In this document: piece by piece, positions 1 to 8,896 of the stretch
How the letters are laid out: every line of letters starts with the position of its first letter
Numbering within the stretch: position 1 is the stretch's first letter
Origin: Candidatus Anammoximicrobium sp.
GTDB taxonomy: Bacteria; Planctomycetota; Planctomycetia; Pirellulales; Pirellulaceae
Length of the DNA: 54,894 nucleotides
NCBI GenBank assembly: GCA_012515235.1
Contig: JAAYYU010000331.1
Span: forward strand, 1-54,894
Direction: 5' to 3'
Notes under the pieces: model-generated
What the model saw: the letters and a program-made list of their open reading frames with translations, nothing else
What the model was told of the DNA's origin: nothing
Database searches by the model: none
Position numbers and translations under genes: made by a program

Positions 1-3000
1 GGGTACAACTCGACTGCCGGTTCCGCGACGCCGCGATTGACGGAAGAGGCATTGAAACCGAATCGAATCGGCCAGGCGGTCTACGACACTTCCGATCCGA
101 CGAATTCGCTGTTCCACTTCGTGAACGGCGGTCCGAACGAATCGTACGACGCGGTCGATTACCAGAACATGATCATGGCCGCCGTGGTGTACGATCCCGC
201 CAATCCGAGCGCGCCCCCGCGTGTCCTGCCGTCGTTTCATCGGCCGGAGTTGATCAGGTATTGGATGGACCGGGTTCCGGATTCCTGGGACGCACTGACG
301 AACGAGTACTATCGCGATTTCCGTCGCAAGGTCATCTTTCGCCCCATGCCTTGGGACCACCCGAACTTTTCGGGCAGCAATCCGGCGTTGGACCCGGCCC
401 TTTGTTCGGCCGACCAGATTAAAAACGCGCTGCTTGATTACAACTCCTGGGACGTCGACAACGACGGTGACGGGACGAAGGACAGCATCTGGATCGACCC
501 GGATTTGCCGGTCCAGACGACGGAGGACGGCCGCGCGTTCAAGACGCTGGTGGCCGTGTTGTGCATCGACATGGACGGGCGGCTGAACGTCAATGCGCAC
601 GGGAACCGGGCCCACACCGCGACGCTGGCGACGCACGTTTCCATGCCGCTGCCCGGCGATACGGGGCCGACCACCTCCGCCGATCTCCCCAAGGGGCAGG
701 GTTACGGTCCGCCGGAGGTGAACCTGCTTCCGCTGATCCTCGACGCGACTCAATACCAAACCCTGCTGCAGTCCCGCTATGGCGCGGACGGCGTGCCGGG
801 GGCGGCCGGCTACGATCTGCTGATGCCCTTCAAGCAGTACGAGTACCCCGGCAATTACTTCTCCGCCAACTTCTATGCCAACACCTATTTCAACCGGACG
901 GTCAGCCCCGCGACGCCGTTCCAGGCGGTGGGTGCGTTCAACAGCAACATGGATCTGCACGGCGTGTTCGCCTGTGGCGTCGATTATCGCGGCCAACCGC
1001 TGTACGAACTGCTTTACGATTCCAGTACGACGCCGGGGACGTACCCGGATCAGTTGGCAGACAACCCTTACGAATTCAATTTGCACAGCCCGTCGGCGGC
1101 GGATGCGCCTTTTACCGTCGCGGAACTGGAAAAGGTCCTTCGCTACCGTGACTATGATGCCGCCCTGCGGCGATCGCGGCTCACCGACTCGACCAGTCTG
1201 ACGTTCCTGCAAAGCGATCCGTCGAGGCGGGCCGCGGTGACCACCGACAGCTGGGACATTCCGGTCCCCGGAGTCGTCGTGCCGGACGGATATCCAAATC
1301 ATACGGCGCCGCCGCCGCCGCTGCCGATGTCAACGCCGCCGCAGTCGATCATGGAAATTCTCGCGGACCGCTTGCTGGCTGGCGGAGTCACGATCGCCAA
1401 CATCAACACGGAAATCGGGGAGATGCTTTCGCCGGACCTGAGAATGGGCCTGCGGTTGGACGTCAACCGCCCGCTGGGCAACGGGCGTGACGACAACGGC
1501 AATGGCGTGGTGGATGAAGCGTACGGCGTGGGCATCTTCGCCAATCTGAACGAGTCGCTGGGGCCGGAATACGCCAAGAACGGCAACGTCAATATCATGG
1601 GCATCGATCACGATAACGACGGCGCCCTGACCAACGATCCGGACGCCCACTTGGCGCGCAGTTACCTGGCGCGGCACCTGTATGTGCTGGCGATGCTGCT
1701 GAAGGACCGGACGTTCTACTACGACTTGGATGGCGACGGCAATGCCACGGCGGCGGAGACGGCCCAGGTTGTGGCCCAGTGGGCCGTCAACGTCGTGGAC
1801 TTCCGCGACGCCGATTCGATCATGACGCCGTTCGAGTACGACGTGGACCCGTTCAACGGCTGGGACGTGGACGGCATCCTGGACAGCGCCGACGACGGCG
1901 TCGCGGATCGCCGCGTCGTGTGGGGCTGCGAACGGCCCGAGTTGCTGATCAGCGAGACGCTCGCTTTCCACGACCGGCGGACGGAGGATCTGGAGCCGAA
2001 GACGACGGATCACGATGACCCGGACTTGGACTTCGACCAGCGATTGGCCCCCCGCGGCGCGTTGTTCGTCGAGTTGTACAACCCCTGGGCCGGTCACGAC
2101 AAATGGCCCGGCGAGTTCTATCACACGGGCTCGGCCTGGTCCTCGGGCGTTTTGCTGAACAAGACCAACGCTTCCGGTCAGCCCGTGTGGCGGTTGGCGG
2201 TCACCGGTTCGACGGAACCGGACTCGCTCGATCCGCACCCAACCACCTCGGCCATACCGGACCCGGAACGGACCGTGTACTTTGTCAACCCGGCTTCGTT
2301 GTCAGGCAGCGTCGGCGTGGGAACGCAGATGCACTTTAGCACCGTGACGGGCCTCGCTCCCTTGCTGCCCGGGCGCTATGCCGTGGTGGGCACCGCCGGC
2401 ATGGTCGACGGATCGTCCTACGTGACGACCATCGGGCGGCGCACCGATGCCGGTGACACGCAGGCGGAGCCGGCAGGTACACTTACGCTCAATTTGGCCG
2501 GAACTCGTCAGATTCGTTTGACCCCCAGCAACAATCCGGCTGTGAATCAAGTGGAAGTCCGCAACAACACGGCTCCTCCGGCCACGGGCGATCCGGCCAC
2601 GGTGGATCCGCCGATGGACAGCTTCTCGTCAACTGCTCAGGTCCAGCCGGCGATTGCGGTCCCGATCAACACGGTCCTGTCGACTGGTACGTCCAAGGGA
2701 AAAGGGAAAGGAAAAGGCAAGGGCGGTGCGGGCACCGACGACATCTGGCTGAGCATTTCCGAGCCGATCGGCGGTTATGACGATCCTGGCCCCAATGGGG
2801 AGGTCTGGTATCCAGAGGCAGCAGACGGTGAGGGGGCGTATGTCCCTCACATCCCCGTGCCTCTGGACCGCGACAACGCCAGTCTGCCGAAAATCGACGG
2901 TGACGAGAGCAATGGCACGGCCCGCAACCACAAGCGGATTCACCTCCAGCGGCTGGCCAATCCGTTGGCGCCGTACGACGACGTCACCAATCCGTATTTG

Positions 3001-4380
3001 ACCATCGACGTGATGCCGGTCGACTTGACGATCTTCAACGGTGTGTCTGCCACGCCGGATCCGTCGATCACCGAAAAACTGAACCGGTTTGGTTGTTTCC
3101 AGCGCGGTGCGAACGATGCCGCGACCGAGCGGTACTTGTGGCCTCATGAGCCGGAGACGTTCGTCCTGGATGAACCTGCTCCCGATGCCTTGCATCACTT
3201 CGATTCCATCTTGCGGCACACGTTGGGCTATTTGAACTCCAGCTACGGAACGCGGTTCGATTTGAGCACCACGCCTGCCGCGCCGCCTTTTGCGGTGACA
3301 ACATACCTGGGCTCTCCCAGCACGAGTACGACGGAACCTGCGTTCCCCTGGCTGACGTGGAACAACCGGCCGTATGCGAGCCCGACGGAGCTGCTGCTGG
3401 TCCCGCGGTCCAGGGCCTCCCGGTTGCTGAAGGATTTTACGATCGAGAACACGACGACGTGTCGCTACTTGCCGAACCCCGACGATGGAGACGACACCAA
3501 CGGCAAAGAAGGCGTGTTCCGTCATCTGTTGAATTTCTTTGCGACAGACCCGAACGCGAACAATGCCCCGCACTTCTACCGCCTGTTCGAGTATCTCACG
3601 GTGCGCTCGCGGTTCGCGGGGGCGGAGACGCTGTTCAACCCCAGCACCGCTTCGCCCCATTTCGGCTCCACTGCTTCGGGGACGGAAATGCTGCACCCGC
3701 CGTTCAATTGGGTCTCGACGTACCGGGAACCGGGCCGGATCAACTTGAACACGATCTTTGATTTCCGCGTCTGGAATGGCCTGTGGGGCAACCATCGGAC
3801 CGACCCCGATCACCCTTTCACCTTCCCCGATTTCGTGGACAACCGGCGCGGGTACTCGGCAACCGCCGGGCAGATCCTGTTTGACCCTCCCACGCCCGCG
3901 ACCAACCCGACCTATTTCGGAAATCCTTACCGGGCGCCGGGCACGGCCATGCTGGTGCCGCCCGATTCTTCAGGAGGAACCGGCCTGGGGCGACTGGAGG
4001 TTGACAACACCCTTCTCAGGACGAACAAGCCAACGATGGGCATCACTGCGCCCACAAATGAGGTGCCGCGGTACTTGAACGTGTTTGGGGAGTTGCGTCG
4101 CCACACCGATCGGAATGCGCACTTCAGCTACCAGGCGTTGCAGCGGCTGTCCAACCTGGTCACGTGCCGCTCGAACGTGTACGCCCTGTGGCTGACGATC
4201 GGGTACTTCGAGGTGGATCCGGCCACGCTTCAACTGGGTCAAGAGGTAGGCCTGGACACCGGCACGGTCCAGCGGCATCGGGCGTTTTACATCATCGACC
4301 GTTCGATCCCGGTGGCCTTCGAGCCCGGGCAGAACCACAACGTGGACAAGTGTGTGTTGTTGCGGAGGATGATTGAGTAA
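1..4380 (+). CDS. Very large pilus/secretion-cluster protein, 5' end missing
   Basis: The reading frame is open from the first base of the window and ends at TAA 4378-4380, so at least 1459 residues are visible and the true start lies upstream. The visible part carries several Asp/Asn-rich loops of the calcium-binding type (for example DVDNDGDGTKD near residue 150, DDNGNGVVDE near 500, DHDNDGALTND near 535, DLDGDGNATAAE near 575) and a lysine-glycine repeat near residue 900 coded by an A/G-rich tract (about 2695-2730). Proteins of this type and size occur next to pseudopilin genes in planctomycetes, where the N-terminus usually carries a membrane segment; that part cannot be seen here. A GspJ-like pseudopilin follows after a 1.07-kb inserted cassette, so the two were probably adjacent originally. 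A role in a type II secretion/type IV pilus-like machine, possibly GspK-like, is inferred from context only. Confidence 0.7.
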   Translation, partial: GYNSTAGSATPRLTEEALKPNRIGQAVYDTSDPTNSLFHFVNGGPNESYDAVDYQNMIMAAVVYDPANPSAPPRVLPSFHRPELIRYWMDRVPDSWDALTNEYYRDFRRKVIFRPMPWDHPNFSGSNPALDPALCSADQIKNALLDYNSWDVDNDGDGTKDSIWIDPDLPVQTTEDGRAFKTLVAVLCIDMDGRLNVNAHGNRAHTATLATHVSMPLPGDTGPTTSADLPKGQGYGPPEVNLLPLILDATQYQTLLQSRYGADGVPGAAGYDLLMPFKQYEYPGNYFSANFYANTYFNRTVSPATPFQAVGAFNSNMDLHGVFACGVDYRGQPLYELLYDSSTTPGTYPDQLADNPYEFNLHSPSAADAPFTVAELEKVLRYRDYDAALRRSRLTDSTSLTFLQSDPSRRAAVTTDSWDIPVPGVVVPDGYPNHTAPPPPLPMSTPPQSIMEILADRLLAGGVTIANINTEIGEMLSPDLRMGLRLDVNRPLGNGRDDNGNGVVDEAYGVGIFANLNESLGPEYAKNGNVNIMGIDHDNDGALTNDPDAHLARSYLARHLYVLAMLLKDRTFYYDLDGDGNATAAETAQVVAQWAVNVVDFRDADSIMTPFEYDVDPFNGWDVDGILDSADDGVADRRVVWGCERPELLISETLAFHDRRTEDLEPKTTDHDDPDLDFDQRLAPRGALFVELYNPWAGHDKWPGEFYHTGSAWSSGVLLNKTNASGQPVWRLAVTGSTEPDSLDPHPTTSAIPDPERTVYFVNPASLSGSVGVGTQMHFSTVTGLAPLLPGRYAVVGTAGMVDGSSYVTTIGRRTDAGDTQAEPAGTLTLNLAGTRQIRLTPSNNPAVNQVEVRNNTAPPATGDPATVDPPMDSFSSTAQVQPAIAVPINTVLSTGTSKGKGKGKGKGGAGTDDIWLSISEPIGGYDDPGPNGEVWYPEAADGEGAYVPHIPVPLDRDNASLPKIDGDESNGTARNHKRIHLQRLANPLAPYDDVTNPYLTIDVMPVDLTIFNGVSATPDPSITEKLNRFGCFQRGANDAATERYLWPHEPETFVLDEPAPDALHHFDSILRHTLGYLNSSYGTRFDLSTTPAAPPFAVTTYLGSPSTSTTEPAFPWLTWNNRPYASPTELLLVPRSRASRLLKDFTIENTTTCRYLPNPDDGDDTNGKEGVFRHLLNFFATDPNANNAPHFYRLFEYLTVRSRFAGAETLFNPSTASPHFGSTASGTEMLHPPFNWVSTYREPGRINLNTIFDFRVWNGLWGNHRTDPDHPFTFPDFVDNRRGYSATAGQILFDPPTPATNPTYFGNPYRAPGTAMLVPPDSSGGTGLGRLEVDNTLLRTNKPTMGITAPTNEVPRYLNVFGELRRHTDRNAHFSYQALQRLSNLVTCRSNVYALWLTIGYFEVDPATLQLGQEVGLDTGTVQRHRAFYIIDRSIPVAFEPGQNHNVDKCVLLRRMIE

Positions 4381-4381
4381 T

Positions 4382-4443
4382 TGTCAGTTGTCAGTGGTCA
4401 GTGGTCAGTGGTCAGTGGTCAGTGGTCAGTGGTCAGTGGTCAG
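4382..4443. repeat. Heptamer tandem array, left (GGTCAGT)n
   Basis: About nine consecutive 7-bp units. The first two are TGTCAGT and the rest GGTCAGT. It begins one base after the upstream stop codon. Its reverse complement recurs at 5412-5456. Confidence 0.9.
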
Positions 4444-4504
4444 AGGCGGAACGGCAAATGACGGCAGGGCGTTGCACGGATGGGTGACATGGTGAGCGAG
4501 TGCC

Positions 4505-4711
4505 ATGAGCAAGCAGAAATCATCTGAGCTGCTGGAAACGCTGGCGGAATTGCGCCGGCGATATCCCGCTTGGCGGTTCGGGCAGATGATGGAGAATATC
4601 GCTGGCTGGGCCGATCAGGACGTCTGGGATGTCTCGGATGATGCGTTGCTCGAGGCCGCCCGAGTCCACCTCGGAGCAGCGGCAAACCGGAAAGAGGAAG
4701 TCTGCGTCTAA
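4505..4711 (+). CDS. Small conserved hypothetical protein (68 aa)
   Basis: ATG at 4505. The 68-residue product contains ELLETLAELRRRYPAWRFGQ followed by a short helix and an Asp/Ala-rich end. Short soluble proteins of this look (LAELRRRYPxWRFGQ) recur in planctomycete and cyanobacterial genomes next to small toxin-antitoxin-type genes; I recognise the family look but know no function. There is no signal peptide or membrane segment. It is the first gene of the heptamer-bounded cassette and is followed after 61 bp by another small gene. It could be an antitoxin-like partner, but nothing in the sequence proves this. Confidence 0.65.
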   Translation: MSKQKSSELLETLAELRRRYPAWRFGQMMENIAGWADQDVWDVSDDALLEAARVHLGAAANRKEEVCV

Positions 4712-4772
4712 ACTGCCCGTCTTGAACCGCCTACGATTTGTACTCCGCAGCAGTTGATGGAGGTGTAGTATC

Positions 4773-4961
4773 ATGTGGCGTGATCCAATTGTTGAAGAAG
4801 TGCGGGAACTCCGCGAACAGTATGCTGCCCGATTCAATCACGATTTGAACGCCATTTGCCGGGACTTGCGGGAGCGTCAGCGGGCCGGCGGTCGCAAGGT
4901 CGTGTCCTTGCCGCCCAAGCCTGTCATCCAAGCGGTCCCAGCAAGACAGCCGGCGGCTTAG
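4773..4961 (+). CDS. Small conserved protein, MWxDPIVEEVRxLRExYA family (62 aa)
   Basis: ATG at 4773 with a GGAGG-like stretch (TGGAGGTGTAGTATC) upstream. The 62-residue product begins MWRDPIVEEVRELREQYAAR and continues FNHDLNAICRDLRERQ, a pattern I recognise from very common short proteins in cyanobacteria and planctomycetes that lie beside DUF2442 or PIN-domain genes. It is mostly helical and charged, without membrane segments. A DUF2442 gene follows 62 bp downstream, which is the usual company for this family and suggests a two-gene toxin-antitoxin-like unit. The biochemical role is not known to me. Confidence 0.65.
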   Translation: MWRDPIVEEVRELREQYAARFNHDLNAICRDLRERQRAGGRKVVSLPPKPVIQAVPARQPAA

Positions 4962-5023
4962 GGATTGGACATCGATCATTTGTGTCGGTTGGTTTTCCTT
5001 GACGAGTGGGACGAACGGTGAAC

Positions 5024-5374
5024 ATGCCGACAGAAGGCCAGTACGTCTCGGACGCGGAAGGCAACCCAGACGGCGTGCTGGTGCCCATCGGCATCTCGGC
5101 TGAAGCGCCGATCCGGTCGCAGCGATCGTACGTACCGAAGACGGCGTTGGCAAGAACCGTTGAGTTTGATGAAGACGTTATGCGTGTTTACTTCACCGAC
5201 GGACGCGTCCTCAGTGTGCCAATTCAATGGTTCCCCGTGTTGCGACGGGCCTCGCACCAGCAGCGACAACGGTATGAAATCGCGGGTGGTGGAATCAGTC
5301 TCCATTGGCCCGAGTTGGACGAAGATCTATCGATCGCCGGTCTGATGGCCGGCGTCGACTGGCAATCCGGCTGA
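5024..5374 (+). CDS. DUF2442 domain protein
   Basis: I chose ATG 5024 (116 aa); an in-frame GTG at 5006 would add six residues. The C-terminal 75 residues carry the DUF2442 pattern: VEFDEDVMRVYFTDGRVLSVPIQWFP written in pieces as DEDVMRVYFTDGR, SVPIQWFPVL, QRQRYEI and HWPELDEDLSIAGLMAG. The domain is small and common, usually next to short antitoxin-like genes, with no established activity that I can state. The first 35 residues are a less typical lead. It is the last gene of the heptamer-bounded cassette and ends 38 bp before the right-hand array. Confidence 0.8.
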   Translation: MPTEGQYVSDAEGNPDGVLVPIGISAEAPIRSQRSYVPKTALARTVEFDEDVMRVYFTDGRVLSVPIQWFPVLRRASHQQRQRYEIAGGGISLHWPELDEDLSIAGLMAGVDWQSG

Positions 5375-5411
5375 ACCAGACAAAGAACGTCTCGCCAAAC
5401 GTGCCCCGCGC

Positions 5412-5456
5412 ACCACTGACCACTGACCACTGACCACTGACCACTGACAACTGACC
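5412..5456. repeat. Heptamer tandem array, right (reverse complement of the left array)
   Basis: About six units of ACCACTG ending in ACAACTGAC. Read on the minus strand it is the same heptamer array as 4382-4443, with the same two variant units at the outer end. Confidence 0.9.
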
Positions 5457-5474
5457 CGTGGCGGGAGAGATATC

Positions 5475-7034
5475 ATGAGCCATTCTTTTTCATGCCGATT
5501 GCGAACAGGGCGACGCCAGCACCCACTGCGGCGGCGGGCGTCCGCGTTTACGCTGGTCGAAATGCTGGTGGCCATGGTGGTCACGCTGATCCTGATCGGC
5601 GCGTTGTCCCAGGCGTTTGCGATCGTGGGCGAGGGCGTAGCGCAGGGGCGGGCGGCGATTGAGTTGAGCGGCAGTATGCGGGGCGTGGCCAACCAGTTGC
5701 AGGAGGATTTGGACGGCGTGACGGTGCCGGTTCGGCCCTGGACGGACGAGGCGGCCGGGCTGGGATACTTCGAGATCCTGGAGGGCGTGGGCCACGACTC
5801 GAATCCGCTGCCGTATTTGCCGACGTCGCTGCCGGTGGGCAAGCGCTCGGTGCCGGACATGTACGGCGACATGGACGACGTGCTGGCCTTTACCGCCCGC
5901 GCCCAGCAGGACTTGTTCGTCGGCGTCCAGGCGGTCCAGGTGTCCACGTCGCCCGTCGTTTGGAATTACGTCACCCAACAGTCGCCGGTCGCGGAAATCG
6001 TGTATTTCACGCGGTTTGAGGATGTGGATCTGGACAGCGTACCCGGCCGCGGCGAATTGACTCTGCACCGGCGGGTCTTGCTGGTCCGGCCGGACTTGGG
6101 CACGTTGCTGTCGGGAATTACCAGCGCCAATGCCCTGGCGACCTTGATGGAGTACCAGAGCCGCAGCGACGTTTCCGCCCGGCTCCGGCGCAACAGCAGC
6201 GGCACCAGTTACGACATCGTGGCCAACTCGCTGGCCGACTTGACGCGCCGCGAGAGCCGTTTCGGTCACTGGCCGAACGCCTTTCCTTTCCCGCTCCGGC
6301 GGGCGCTGCTGCTGCCCAAAGGCGCCGCCTGGTCCGCCGCCACGCACACCGCGGGGGAGCCGGGCTGGTTGAACAGCGACGACGACTTGAACGGCACGCC
6401 CGACGATCTCGCCGAACTCGGCTGGTTCGGCTCGGACGACCGGGTGGATTACACGACCCTGGGCGTGGGAATCGGGGAAGATGTGGTCCTGACCGACCTG
6501 TTGGCCTTCGACGTCCAGGTCTTCGATCCTCAGACGCGAGTCAAAACGTTTAACGACGAGGCCTTGGCGCCCGGCGACCCCGGCTGGTGGAATACCAGCG
6601 CCACGGTGATCGGCCTCGGGGCCTTTGTGAATCTCAATTACGGCAACTACATCCACCCCACGACGAACAACGTCGTGTGGAACGATGCGAATACCGCGTG
6701 GGTCAACGCCTACGGCTCGTTGTTCTCCGGACGGCCTGCGGCCCGAAGCGTGCCGATGCTCTGGACGCTGGGCGCGGTGTACTGTACCTGGTCCACGCAC
6801 TACGAGCGCAACGGGGTGAATGAGGATGTCAGCGGCACCGACACGTCGCCCGACGAGGGTACCGACGGCTTCGACACCGACAACCAAAACGGCGTGGACG
6901 ACGCTGGCGAGCGCGAGACGTCGCCGCCCTATCCGGTGCCGCTGCGCGGGATCCAAGTCCGGATTCGCAGCGTCGAACCGGACACGCGCCAAGTCCGCCA
7001 GGTGACCGTCGTGGCCGACTTTGTTCCGGAATGA
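5475..7034 (+). CDS. GspJ-like pseudopilin with type IV prepilin N-terminus
   Basis: ATG 5475, preceded by GGCGGGAGAG. The 519-aa product has a basic leader of about 25 residues, then the class III prepilin signal ASAFTLVEMLVAMVVTLILI, with the prepilin-peptidase cut expected before Phe, Glu at position +5 and a hydrophobic helix after it. The remaining 470 residues would be periplasmic; typical GspJ is about 200 aa, so this is a long planctomycete form. Asp-rich loops occur near the C-terminus (DDDLNGTPDD, DTDNQNGVDDAGE). Substrate and machine are unknown. The large gene before the inserted cassette is the likely partner; a minor pseudopilin of a type II secretion or pilus-like system is the best reading. 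Confidence 0.8.
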   Translation: MSHSFSCRLRTGRRQHPLRRRASAFTLVEMLVAMVVTLILIGALSQAFAIVGEGVAQGRAAIELSGSMRGVANQLQEDLDGVTVPVRPWTDEAAGLGYFEILEGVGHDSNPLPYLPTSLPVGKRSVPDMYGDMDDVLAFTARAQQDLFVGVQAVQVSTSPVVWNYVTQQSPVAEIVYFTRFEDVDLDSVPGRGELTLHRRVLLVRPDLGTLLSGITSANALATLMEYQSRSDVSARLRRNSSGTSYDIVANSLADLTRRESRFGHWPNAFPFPLRRALLLPKGAAWSAATHTAGEPGWLNSDDDLNGTPDDLAELGWFGSDDRVDYTTLGVGIGEDVVLTDLLAFDVQVFDPQTRVKTFNDEALAPGDPGWWNTSATVIGLGAFVNLNYGNYIHPTTNNVVWNDANTAWVNAYGSLFSGRPAARSVPMLWTLGAVYCTWSTHYERNGVNEDVSGTDTSPDEGTDGFDTDNQNGVDDAGERETSPPYPVPLRGIQVRIRSVEPDTRQVRQVTVVADFVPE

Positions 7035-7062
7035 GCGGGAGGGGCAGTGGGCAGTGAGGGGC

Positions 7063-7553
7063 TGGTAGCAACGGTGGCCGAAATAACTTCCCGGATTTAG
7101 GTCCCCACGCTGCTCGTCAGCGTGAAGCCATGTTCAGCGCCAGTGGCCGTCCCGCCTCTTGCCCTTTTCGGCCACCACGCTGCTTGCCAGCGTGGAGCCA
7201 TGTTCAGCACCAGCCGCCGTCCCGCCCTACGACAGCCGATGTCATCGCGGACATCTCTGGTCGTGAACACCGCTCCACGCTGGCGAGCAGCGTGGTGGCG
7301 AAGAGGCCGATTTCGTGGACATCTCTGGTCGTGAACACCGCTCCACGCTGGCGAGCAGCGTGGTGGCGAAGAGGCCGATTTCGCGGACATCTCTGGTCGT
7401 GAACACCGCTCCGCGCTGGCGAGCAGCGTGGTGGCCAGGAGGAGGCTGCCCCCGCAAAGTTGCTGCGGACTTCAGCTTGCGAGTCAACGAGTGCTTCGGC
7501 TTGCCGCCAAGTTCCGCCGAAACGGGGAAGTTATTTCGGCGTCCGTTGCTACC
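7063..7553. mobile_element. Composite repeat element, copy A
   Basis: The 567-bp gap between two genes is filled by a structured non-coding element. The left end GGTAGCAACGGTGGC (from 7064) followed by CGAAATAACTTCCC reappears in reverse complement at 7521-7553, about 28 of 30 bases matching. Inside are five hairpin units whose core is CCACGCTG-(5 nt)-CAGCGTGG: two forward (about 7105 and 7173) and three reverse (about 7271, 7339, 7407). A further segment (7441-7520, with TTGCTGCGGACTTCAGC) matches the left part of copy B in reverse and the right part of copy C. No protein is encoded. Copies B and C are at 13038 and 35752. Confidence 0.75.
7251..7440. repeat. 68-bp tandem repeat inside element A
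   Basis: The phrase ACATCTCTGGTCGTGAACAC starts at 7251, 7319 and 7387, a constant period of 68 bp. Each copy runs through one reverse hairpin unit; the third copy diverges after the hairpin. Confidence 0.85.
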
Positions 7554-7601
7554 GGCCCGTTCGCCATTCCTGATTCCTGATCCCCGATCCCCGGTGCCTC
7601 G

Positions 7602-8801
7602 CTATCCGCCACCCAGGGTGGCCACGATGGCGTTGCAGACGGCGGTCATGTTGGCTGGCCTCAGGCCGGCGACGTTGATTCGGCCGCTGTTGACGATGTA
7701 GATGCCGTGCTGTTCGCGCAGCGTCTGGACGTGTTGCGGGTTGAGGCCGGAGAACGAGAACATGCCGCGTTGCTGGGTGATGAAGGCGAAATCGCGCGGC
7801 GCGTTCTGGGCCTTCATCGTCTGGGCAAACAGGGCCCGCATGTGGTTGATCCGGTCGCGCATCTGCTGTAGTTCCCGTTCCCAGTCGGCGCGCAGTTGGG
7901 GATCGGCCAGCACGGTACAGACGATGGCCCCGCCGTGAGAGGGCGGATTGGAGTAGTTGGTGCGCACGCAGATCTTGGCGTGGCTGAGCGCCGCCTGGGC
8001 CGCCTGGGGCGTGGGGGCGACCAGCGTCAGCGCTCCGGCGCGTTCGTTGTACAGGCCGAAGTTCTTGGAGAACGAACTGACGATCAGCAGTTCGTCCAAC
8101 TGGGCGATCAGTTCCCGGACGCCGGCCGCGTCCTCGCGCAAGCCGTCGCCCAGTCCTTGATAGGCAAAGTCCACGAGCGTCACCAGCTGGCGTTCGGCCA
8201 GCACGCCGGCGATCTCCCGCCATTGGTCCGGCGTGGGATCGATGCCCGACGGATTGTGGCAGCAGGCGTGCAGGCAGACGGCCTCGTGCGGCGGAATCTG
8301 CCGCAGGCTGGACAGCAGGCCGCCGTGATCCAGGCGGTTGGCGGCGGCGTCGAAGTACGTGTACGCGGCGACTTCCAGGCCGGCGGCGGAAAAGACGCCC
8401 CGATGATTTTCCCACGTCGGCTGGCTGATCCAGATCCGGTTGACCGACAGTTTCTGTTTCAGAAAATCGGCGGCCACGCGCAAGCCGCCCGTGCCGCCGG
8501 GCGTGTGCAGCGTGACGGCGCGGCCGTCCGTCGCCAGCGGGTGCTCGTCGCCGAACACCATCTGCCGCACCAGCCGGGCGTACTCGGGCGACCCGTCGAT
8601 GGGCAAGTAGGTCTTGCTCTCCTGGCCGGCCACCAGTCGCCGCTCAGCCTCCTTGACCGCAGCCAGGACCGGCGTCCTGCCGTGTTCGTCCTTGTAGACC
8701 CCGACGCTCAGATTGATTTTGTCGGGACGAGGGTCCTGCTTGAACGCTTCGGTCAGCCCCAGGATCGGGTCGGGTGGGGCCAGGGAAAGCGACTCGAACA
8801 T
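7602..8801 (-). CDS. Aspartate/aromatic amino acid aminotransferase (class I, PLP-dependent)
   Basis: The product transfers the amino group between an aromatic or dicarboxylic amino acid and a 2-oxo acid in the cytosol. I chose ATG 8801 (399 aa, MFESLSLAPP) because AAAGGA lies six bases upstream; ATGs further upstream would place the same motif too close. Visible family signatures are NLSVGVYKDE near the N-terminus, HACCHNPSGIDPT near residue 180, DFAYQGLGDG near 212, and the PLP-lysine motif SSFSKNFGLYNERAG with Lys246. The length equals the AspC/TyrB family. Substrate choice between aspartate and tyrosine cannot be fixed by eye. It lies alone between two repeat regions. Confidence 0.93.
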   Translation of the reverse strand: MFESLSLAPPDPILGLTEAFKQDPRPDKINLSVGVYKDEHGRTPVLAAVKEAERRLVAGQESKTYLPIDGSPEYARLVRQMVFGDEHPLATDGRAVTLHTPGGTGGLRVAADFLKQKLSVNRIWISQPTWENHRGVFSAAGLEVAAYTYFDAAANRLDHGGLLSSLRQIPPHEAVCLHACCHNPSGIDPTPDQWREIAGVLAERQLVTLVDFAYQGLGDGLREDAAGVRELIAQLDELLIVSSFSKNFGLYNERAGALTLVAPTPQAAQAALSHAKICVRTNYSNPPSHGGAIVCTVLADPQLRADWERELQQMRDRINHMRALFAQTMKAQNAPRDFAFITQQRGMFSFSGLNPQHVQTLREQHGIYIVNSGRINVAGLRPANMTAVCNAIVATLGGG

Positions 8802-8896
8802 AGACATTCCTTTCGCAAGTGCCGCATCGTAAAAAGGCATCGTTGTAAGACAAGTCGCGGCAGCTGTCCATCGGGGCGGCGTTGAACTGTTGCACT

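Larger units (their letters stand above)
4382..5456. mobile_element. 1.07-kb cassette of three small genes bounded by inverted heptamer arrays
   Basis: The unit starts with about nine copies of a heptamer (TGTCAGT twice, then GGTCAGT) at 4382-4443 and ends with about six copies of its reverse complement at 5412-5456. The outer ends match: both read GTCAGTTGTCAGTGG inwards. Inside lie three short plus-strand genes of toxin-antitoxin-like families. The left end directly follows the stop codon of the preceding large gene and the right end is 18 bp before the pseudopilin start, so the cassette sits cleanly between two genes. No target-site duplication is evident and no transposase is encoded, so calling it mobile is an inference from its structure. 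Confidence 0.5.

Noticed and set aside
2695..2730. Purine-rich repeat in the first gene as an inserted element
   Set aside because: It keeps the frame and codes a Lys-Gly repeat within a long intact protein, so it is more likely a natural linker.
7251..7440. 68-bp repeats as a CRISPR array
   Set aside because: The repeats are contiguous with no unique spacers, and no cas gene is present.
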